A stretch of DNA of 11,428 nt from CAYLOC01 sp964385195 (GTDB taxonomy: Bacteria; Actinomycetota; Actinomycetes; Propionibacteriales; Nocardioidaceae): positions 1 through 11,428 of the forward strand of contig CAYLOC010000098.1 of the NCBI GenBank assembly GCA_964385195.1, given 5' to 3'. Positions 7,532 through 11,428 of the stretch are shown piece by piece. The notes under the pieces were generated by a model that saw only the letters and a list, made by a program, of their open reading frames with translations, made no database searches and was not told the DNA's origin. Each line of letters starts with the position of its first letter. The first letter of the stretch is position 1. The position numbers and the translations under genes were made by a program.

Positions 7532-7795
7532 CTACAGCGCCGCGTACACGTCGTCGAGCGTGAGCCCCTTGGCGAGCAACAGCGTCTGGACGTGGTACAG
7601 CAACTGGCTGACTTCTTCGGCGGTTCGCTCCGCGGACTCGTGCTCGGCGGCCATCCACGCCTCGGCGGCCTCCTCGACCAGCTTCTTGCCGATCGCGTGG
7701 ACGCCCGCGTCGACCTCCGCCACGGTCCGCGACCCCGGCGTACGATGGGCCACCTTCTCGGAGAGCTCGGCGAAGAGCTCGTCGAACGTCTTCAT
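7532..7795 (-). CDS. hisE: Phosphoribosyl-ATP pyrophosphohydrolase, second step of histidine synthesis
   Basis: An 87-residue HisE that cleaves pyrophosphate from phosphoribosyl-ATP, the product of HisG. MKTFDELFAEL opens the protein. KKLVEEAAEAWMAAEHES (37-54) carries the metal-binding EExxE cluster (E41, E42, E45), and AEEVSQLLYH with LAKGLTLDDVYAAL closes it. The S-Q pair before LLYH, where many HisE proteins have A-D, is also found in mycobacterial HisE, so it is lineage-typical. The start ATG shares its A with the ribH stop (TGATG, 7793-7797) and has GAGG 4 nt upstream. The gene is thus coupled directly to riboflavin synthesis rather than to the rest of a his operon, which is not in the window. 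Confidence 0.95.
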   Translation of the reverse strand: MKTFDELFAELSEKVAHRTPGSRTVAEVDAGVHAIGKKLVEEAAEAWMAAEHESAERTAEEVSQLLYHVQTLLLAKGLTLDDVYAAL

Positions 7796-8268
7796 CAGGC
7801 CTCGATCTTAAGGGTCAGTGCCGTCTCCAACGCGGCGTGGGCGGCCTCATACCCCTTGTCCTCGGTGGAGCCGGGCAGCCCGGCCCGCGCGCGGGCCTGC
7901 TCGTCGTTGTCGCAGGTGAGGACACCGAATCCCACGGGGACTCCGGTGTCCAGCGCCACCCGGGTCAGGCCGTCGGTCACGGCACGGCACACGTACTCGA
8001 AGTGCGGGGTACCACCCCGGATGACCACGCCCAGCGCCACAGCCGCGTCGTACCCGGCCCGGGCCAGCCGCGAAACCGCCACCGGAAGTTCGAACGATCC
8101 CGGCACCCGGACCACGGCGGGCTCGGACACGCGGCAGTCGTCGAGGCATCGTCGTGCCCCGTCCACCAGCCCGTCCATCACCGTCTGGTGCCAGCGGGCA
8201 GCCACGACGGCGACCCGGAGCCCGCGCGCGTCCAGCGGCGCCAGCGTGGCGTGTCCCTCCCCGCTCAT
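7795..8268 (-). CDS. ribH: 6,7-dimethyl-8-ribityllumazine synthase
   Basis: RibH condenses the pyrimidine from the RibD branch with 3,4-dihydroxy-2-butanone 4-phosphate from RibBA to make the lumazine precursor of riboflavin. The 157-residue length fits the family, which forms pentamers or 60-mer capsids. Active-site features are the aromatic W26 in AARWH, RVPGSFELP (54-62), GVVIRGGTPHFEYV (80-93) with catalytic H89, and the late R128 in QARARAG. The start ATG overlaps the ribBA stop by 4 nt (ATGA, 8265-8268), so translation is likely coupled. The C-terminus LTLKIEA ends at the TGATG junction with hisE. Confidence 0.96.
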   Translation of the reverse strand: MSGEGHATLAPLDARGLRVAVVAARWHQTVMDGLVDGARRCLDDCRVSEPAVVRVPGSFELPVAVSRLARAGYDAAVALGVVIRGGTPHFEYVCRAVTDGLTRVALDTGVPVGFGVLTCDNDEQARARAGLPGSTEDKGYEAAHAALETALTLKIEA

Positions 8269-9560
8269 CGAGAACGACCGTCCTGGCTGGTCAGGGTTGG
8301 TTCCGCGTCGTACTCGGGGTCGAGGTCGAGATGGTCGAGCTGGTGCCCCATCCGGTCCCGCTTGGTCTGCAGGTACCGCAGGTTGTCCCGCCCGGGGCGG
8401 AACGGGACGGCGACCCGCTGGGTGACGGTGATGCCGTACGCCTCCAACGCGGTGCGCTTGGCCGGGTTGTTGGTCAGCAGCCGGACCGATCGGACGCCGA
8501 GGTCGTGCAGGATCTGGGCGCCGGTTCCGTAGTCGCGGGAGTCGGCGGGGAAGCCGAGTTCGAGGTTGGCCTCCACCGTGTCGCGCCCGGCGTCTTGCAA
8601 CGTGTAGGCCTGCAGCTTGTGCAGCAGGCCGATCCCCCGGCCCTCGTGGCCACGGAGGTAGATGACCGCGCCGCGTCCCTCGGCGGACACCCGCGCCAGC
8701 GCCGACCGCAGCTGGTGGCCACAGTCACAGCGCTGTGACCCGAGCGCGTCTCCGGTCAGGCACTCGGAGTGCACCCGTGTGAGCACGTCCCGGCCGTCCC
8801 CGACATCGCCGGCCACGAGGGCGATGTGTTCCGAGCCGTCGACGAGGTTCCGGTAGCCGTAGGCGGTGAACGTGCCGTACTCGGTCGGGAGCCGGGTCGT
8901 CGCCACCCGGCGTACCTGCGTCTCGTGCTGCCGCCGGTACCGGATCAGGTCAGCGATCGCGATCAGCTGCAGTTCGTGCTCGTCGGCGAACTGACGCAGT
9001 TGATGGCCCCGCTTCATGGTGCCGTCGTCGTTCACGATCTCCGAGATCACCCCGGCCGGGGTGAGCCCGGCCAACCGGGCGAGGTCGACCGAGGCCTCGG
9101 TGTGGCCGGGGCGTACCAGGACTCCCCCGGAGCGGTACCGCAGTGGGAACACATGTCCTGGCTGGGTGACCTCATAGGACTCGGTCGCGGAGTCCACCAG
9201 GACCCGGATCGTGTGGGCCCGGTCCGCTGCGGAGATCCCGGTGCGGATCCCGTCGCGGGCGTCGACGGACACGGTGTAGGCGGTGCGCATCCGTTCCTGG
9301 TTGTGGTGGGTCATCATCGGGATCTGTAGCCGGTCGAGCGCCTGTCCTTCCATCGGGACGCAGATGACGCCGCTGGTGTGGCGGATCGCGAACGCCAGCA
9401 GTTCGGGTGTGGCCTTGCTGGCGGCGAAGACCAGGTCTCCCTCGTTCTCCCGGTCCTCCTCGTCCATGACTACGACGGGGCGGCCGGCGCGGATCGCGGC
9501 GACCGCGTCCTCGATGGAGTCCAGACGGGGCCCGGCGTTGTTGCTCGGCGCGGCGCTCAT
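8265..9560 (-). CDS. ribBA: Bifunctional 3,4-dihydroxy-2-butanone 4-phosphate synthase / GTP cyclohydrolase II
   Basis: A 431-residue fusion supplying both inputs of riboflavin synthesis. The N-terminal RibB half (about 12-210) converts ribulose 5-phosphate to dihydroxybutanone phosphate; it shows MDEEDRENEGDLV (32-44), QPGHVFPLRYR (133-143) and RPGHTEASVDLARLAGL (150-166). The C-terminal RibA half opens the GTP ring; its zinc cysteines are C267, C278 and C280 in HSEC and GSQRCDCG, followed by RGHEGRGIGLLHK (303-315) and the DYGTG motif (343-347). Both sets of key residues are intact, so both activities are expected. The start overlaps the ribE stop by 4 nt (ATGA, 9557-9560). The acidic tail after about 405 is variable in the family. 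Confidence 0.97.
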   Translation of the reverse strand: MSAAPSNNAGPRLDSIEDAVAAIRAGRPVVVMDEEDRENEGDLVFAASKATPELLAFAIRHTSGVICVPMEGQALDRLQIPMMTHHNQERMRTAYTVSVDARDGIRTGISAADRAHTIRVLVDSATESYEVTQPGHVFPLRYRSGGVLVRPGHTEASVDLARLAGLTPAGVISEIVNDDGTMKRGHQLRQFADEHELQLIAIADLIRYRRQHETQVRRVATTRLPTEYGTFTAYGYRNLVDGSEHIALVAGDVGDGRDVLTRVHSECLTGDALGSQRCDCGHQLRSALARVSAEGRGAVIYLRGHEGRGIGLLHKLQAYTLQDAGRDTVEANLELGFPADSRDYGTGAQILHDLGVRSVRLLTNNPAKRTALEAYGITVTQRVAVPFRPGRDNLRYLQTKRDRMGHQLDHLDLDPEYDAEPTLTSQDGRSR

Positions 9561-10189
9561 GCCGGGTCCGCCTGCCGCGCCGGGGCTGCTTCGAGCAGCC
9601 GCTCGACGTACTTCGCCAGTACGTCGACCTCGAGGTTCACCAGGTCGCCGACGGCCCGCTCACCCAGGGTGGTGTGTTCGAGCGTGGTGGGGATCAGGCT
9701 GACCTCGAAGGCGGCGTCTGCCTCGCCGCCGGAGTCGCTGAGGCCGCTGACGGTCAGCGACACCCCGTCGACCGTGATCGACCCCTTCATCGCGACGTAG
9801 CGCGCGAGGTCGTCCGGCAGCGTGATCCGCAGCACGTCCCATCGGTCGGCGTGCTCGCGGTGGCTGACGGTGCCGGTGCCGTCGATGTGTCCCTGCACCA
9901 GGTGTCCGCCCAGACGTCCGTCGGCGGCCAGTGCGGGTTCGAGGTTGACGCGGGTGCCGGGCCCGACCTGGGCCAGGGCGGTACGGCGGAGGGTCTCCCC
10001 CATGACGTCGGCGGTGAACCCGTCGGCGTCATGCTCCACCACGGTCAGACAGCAGCCGTTGACGGCGACGGAGTCGCCGGTGGCCAGGTGCGGGGCCACC
10101 CTCGGCGCCTGCACGCTCAGCCGCGCGGCATCCGGCTCCCGCTGCAATGTCCGGATCAGCCCGACCTCGCTCACGATCCCCGTGAACAT
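9557..10189 (-). CDS. ribE: Riboflavin synthase, alpha chain
   Basis: Catalyses the last step, dismutation of two 6,7-dimethyl-8-ribityllumazine molecules to riboflavin and the RibD-branch pyrimidine. The 210-residue protein shows the internal duplication of the family. Repeat 1 begins MFTGIVSEVG and contains DSVAVNGCCLTV (39-50); repeat 2 begins near GGHLVQGHIDGTG (94-106) and contains GSITVDGVSLTV (136-147). The start MFTGIV is the universal family N-terminus. ATG shares one base with the ribD stop (TGATG, 10187-10191). Its ribosome site AGGAGG lies in the last codons of ribD, 5 nt upstream, which points to tight coupling. Confidence 0.97.
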   Translation of the reverse strand: MFTGIVSEVGLIRTLQREPDAARLSVQAPRVAPHLATGDSVAVNGCCLTVVEHDADGFTADVMGETLRRTALAQVGPGTRVNLEPALAADGRLGGHLVQGHIDGTGTVSHREHADRWDVLRITLPDDLARYVAMKGSITVDGVSLTVSGLSDSGGEADAAFEVSLIPTTLEHTTLGERAVGDLVNLEVDVLAKYVERLLEAAPARQADPA

Positions 10190-11211
10190 CAGCTCCTCCT
10201 TCGCATCGTCAGCCGTACGTCGTCCCCGACGCGGGTCACGTCGACCAGGTTCAACCGGATGGCATCGTTGATCGTTCCCACGCCGAGGTCGGCGACGGCA
10301 GACCGTCCGCTGCCCAGGAACGCCGGGGCGACGTAGGCGATCACCTCATCGACGTACCCGCCGGTGAGGAAGACAGCCGCGAGGGTCGGCCCGCCCTCCA
10401 ACCACACATGGCGTGACCCCGCGGAGAACAACCGCTTCAGCGCCTCCTCGGGATCACGCGTGGTGAGCACGCAGGTCTCGGCCGCAGCGTCGAGAACGTT
10501 CGCGCCGGGGTCGAGGGAGCGTAGCCCCATCACCGCACGGCGCGGCTGCCGCTCGCGCGGCACGGCTCGGTCGTGGGTGTCCCGCACGGTCAGGCGCGGG
10601 TTGTCGGCGACGACGGTGCCGGTGCCGACGAGCACGGTGTCGCACTCGGCGCGGAGCCGGTGAACGTCGGCGCGGGCCGCGGTTCCGGTGATCCATTGCG
10701 ACGTGCCGTCTGCTGCTGCGGAGCGGCCGTCGATGGTCGCGGCCAGCTTCCAGGTAAGAAACGGGCGCTCGTGGGCCATCGCGAACGTCCAGGCGTGGTT
10801 GAGCGCCGCCGCCTCGTCGGCCAGCACACCGGCCTCCACGTCGACTCCCGCGGCGCGCAGGGTGTCCGCGCCGCCGCGTGCGTCCGGGTTGGGGTCGTGT
10901 TGTGCGTACACAACCCGCGCGACGCCGGCGTCCACCAGGGTCTGCGCGCATGGTCCGGTGCGGCCGGTGTGGTTGCAGGGTTCGAGGGTGACGACGACGG
11001 TGCTGCCATCAGTACGGTCACCGGCGAGTTCCAACGCAGCCGCTTCCGCATGTGGGGTGCCGGAGCCCCGGTGGTGGGCAGTGGCGATGTGTTCACCGCC
11101 CGCAGAGAGGATGACAGCGCCGACGCGGGGGTTGGGTCCGGGCCGGAAGTCGCGGGCTTGCGCGGCGGCGAGGGCACGCCGCATCGCCGCGACCTCTGCC
11201 TCGCTTGCCAT
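10189..11211 (-). CDS. ribD: Bifunctional riboflavin-specific deaminase / reductase
   Basis: RibD deaminates the GTP cyclohydrolase II product and then reduces its ribosyl side chain with NADPH. In the 340-residue protein the zinc deaminase domain comes first: GPNPRVGAVI (25-34), HAE (54-56) and PCNHTGRTGPC (78-88). The reductase domain follows: FLTWKLAATIDGR (151-163), SQWITG (171-176), VLVGTGTVVADNPRLTVR (193-210) and LEGGPTLAAVFL (271-282). ATG 11211 is chosen because GGGAAGG (11219-11225) lies 7 nt upstream and MASEAEVAAMRRAL fits the domain edge. The frame runs open to 11394, but that extension is the riboswitch leader read as protein. It is the first gene behind the FMN riboswitch. Confidence 0.96.
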   Translation of the reverse strand: MASEAEVAAMRRALAAAQARDFRPGPNPRVGAVILSAGGEHIATAHHRGSGTPHAEAAALELAGDRTDGSTVVVTLEPCNHTGRTGPCAQTLVDAGVARVVYAQHDPNPDARGGADTLRAAGVDVEAGVLADEAAALNHAWTFAMAHERPFLTWKLAATIDGRSAAADGTSQWITGTAARADVHRLRAECDTVLVGTGTVVADNPRLTVRDTHDRAVPRERQPRRAVMGLRSLDPGANVLDAAAETCVLTTRDPEEALKRLFSAGSRHVWLEGGPTLAAVFLTGGYVDEVIAYVAPAFLGSGRSAVADLGVGTINDAIRLNLVDVTRVGDDVRLTMRRRS

Positions 11212-11222
11212 CGTGTTGCCTT

Positions 11223-11246
11223 CCCTGTGCGCCGCGCGCCCCAGGG
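11223..11246 (-). promoter_or_regulatory. Hairpin next to the ribD ribosome site, candidate riboswitch expression platform
   Basis: In the leader, CCCTG (11246-11242) can pair with CAGGG (11227-11223), with an inner GCGC/GCGC stem. The 3' arm includes the GGG of the GGGAAGG ribosome site. When this hairpin forms it would bury part of the ribosome site, as expected for translational control. No U-run follows, so a transcription terminator is less likely. The pairing is inferred by eye only. Confidence 0.4.
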
Positions 11247-11276
11247 TCGATCCGACGCGGGCTGACGCCGCGCCTG

Positions 11277-11409
11277 CGTGCTGCCTCCCATCCGGACTTT
11301 TACCGTCGGTCCCGGAATTCCACCGGATCGGCCGTGGCGCCGTGTTCTGCGGCGCCGCGGTTCGCGGACTGTTACCGCCGGTTCGGACTTTCACCGACCC
11401 CGGAGCACG
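11277..11409 (-). ncRNA. FMN riboswitch (RFN element)
   Basis: Read on the minus strand, the leader holds the conserved FMN aptamer blocks in order: GGTCGGTGAAAGTCCGAACC, CGGCGGTAACAGTCCGCGA, GATCCGGTGGAATTCCGGG, and ACCGACGGTAAAAGTCCGGATG followed by GGGAG. The closing P1 helix can be made from CGTGCT (11409-11404) and AGCACG (11282-11277). The usual variable arm is present as a 7-bp hairpin, GGCGCCG/CGGCGCC (11336-11356). This RNA binds FMN and normally represses the downstream riboflavin genes when flavin is plentiful. The aptamer ends about 65 nt before the ribD start. Confidence 0.95.
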
Positions 11410-11428
11410 TGAGCCGTTCGTGGCTCAC
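11409..11428. repeat. Perfect 7-bp inverted repeat abutting the riboswitch
   Basis: GTGAGCC (11409-11415) and GGCTCAC (11422-11428) flank the 6-nt loop GTTCGT. It touches the outer end of the riboswitch P1 helix. The window stops at its edge, so it may be longer. It could be an upstream leader hairpin, a terminator of the preceding gene or an operator; nothing here decides. Confidence 0.55.

Noticed and set aside
5060..7563. Plus-strand open frames of 530 and 296 codons opposite the reductase, PH, hisG and hisE genes
   Set aside because: Antisense shadows of genes with strong family motifs; no start-site support or recognisable domain.
7532..7795. HisE with Ser-Gln in place of the usual Ala-Asp before LLYH as a possible dead enzyme
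   Set aside because: From memory the mycobacterial HisE has the same Ser-Gln, so it is a lineage trait; the other metal ligands are present.
11212..11394. N-terminal extension of RibD up to ATG 11394
   Set aside because: The extension translates the FMN riboswitch; the ATG at 11211 has a ribosome site and begins at the deaminase domain.

Overview
This window is a compact, high-GC chromosomal segment typical of an actinobacterium. The evidence is GC-rich third positions, GTG starts, AGGAGG-type ribosome sites, a LAL-type LuxR regulator, an actinobacterial-style HisE/HisG pair and a gene for a small membrane PH-domain protein of the kind found in actinobacteria. The genus cannot be fixed from sequence alone. 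No mobile element, CRISPR array, tRNA or rRNA is visible.

Layout. From about 12 to 3005 on the plus strand lies one large regulator gene (AAA-type ATPase, long helical middle, C-terminal LuxR helix-turn-helix). Everything else, from 11428 down to 3126, reads on the minus strand and converges on it. The two transcription units meet in a 120-bp gap holding a perfect 13-bp inverted repeat, probably a bidirectional terminator.

The minus-strand array begins at the right edge with a 5' leader carrying a well-conserved FMN riboswitch (about 11277-11409). Below it come ribD, ribE, ribBA and ribH, a complete set for making riboflavin from GTP and ribulose 5-phosphate apart from the dephosphorylation step and the FMN/FAD-forming enzyme. 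Then come hisE and hisG, two early histidine-pathway enzymes, and a small membrane PH-domain protein. ribD to hisE are joined by 1-4 nt stop/start overlaps, and hisE, hisG and the PH gene follow within 16 bp or less. The riboswitch may therefore set the level of two pathways that both consume purine nucleotide and pentose phosphate.

After a 75-bp gap follow three more minus-strand genes in tight order: a ferredoxin-NADP-reductase-type flavoprotein resembling PaaE/KshB reductases but without their C-terminal 2Fe-2S domain, a divergent glycerophosphodiester phosphodiesterase-like protein, and a 14-helix DHA2-type MFS exporter. The last two overlap by 7 nt. The substrate and joint purpose of this trio are not evident; it is the least explained part of the window.

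I see no clear sign of a wholly new system. The points most worth following are the riboswitch control of a mixed rib-his operon, the stand-alone reductase domain, and the phosphodiesterase-like protein with a degenerate active-site motif and an in-frame 15-bp triplicate repeat.
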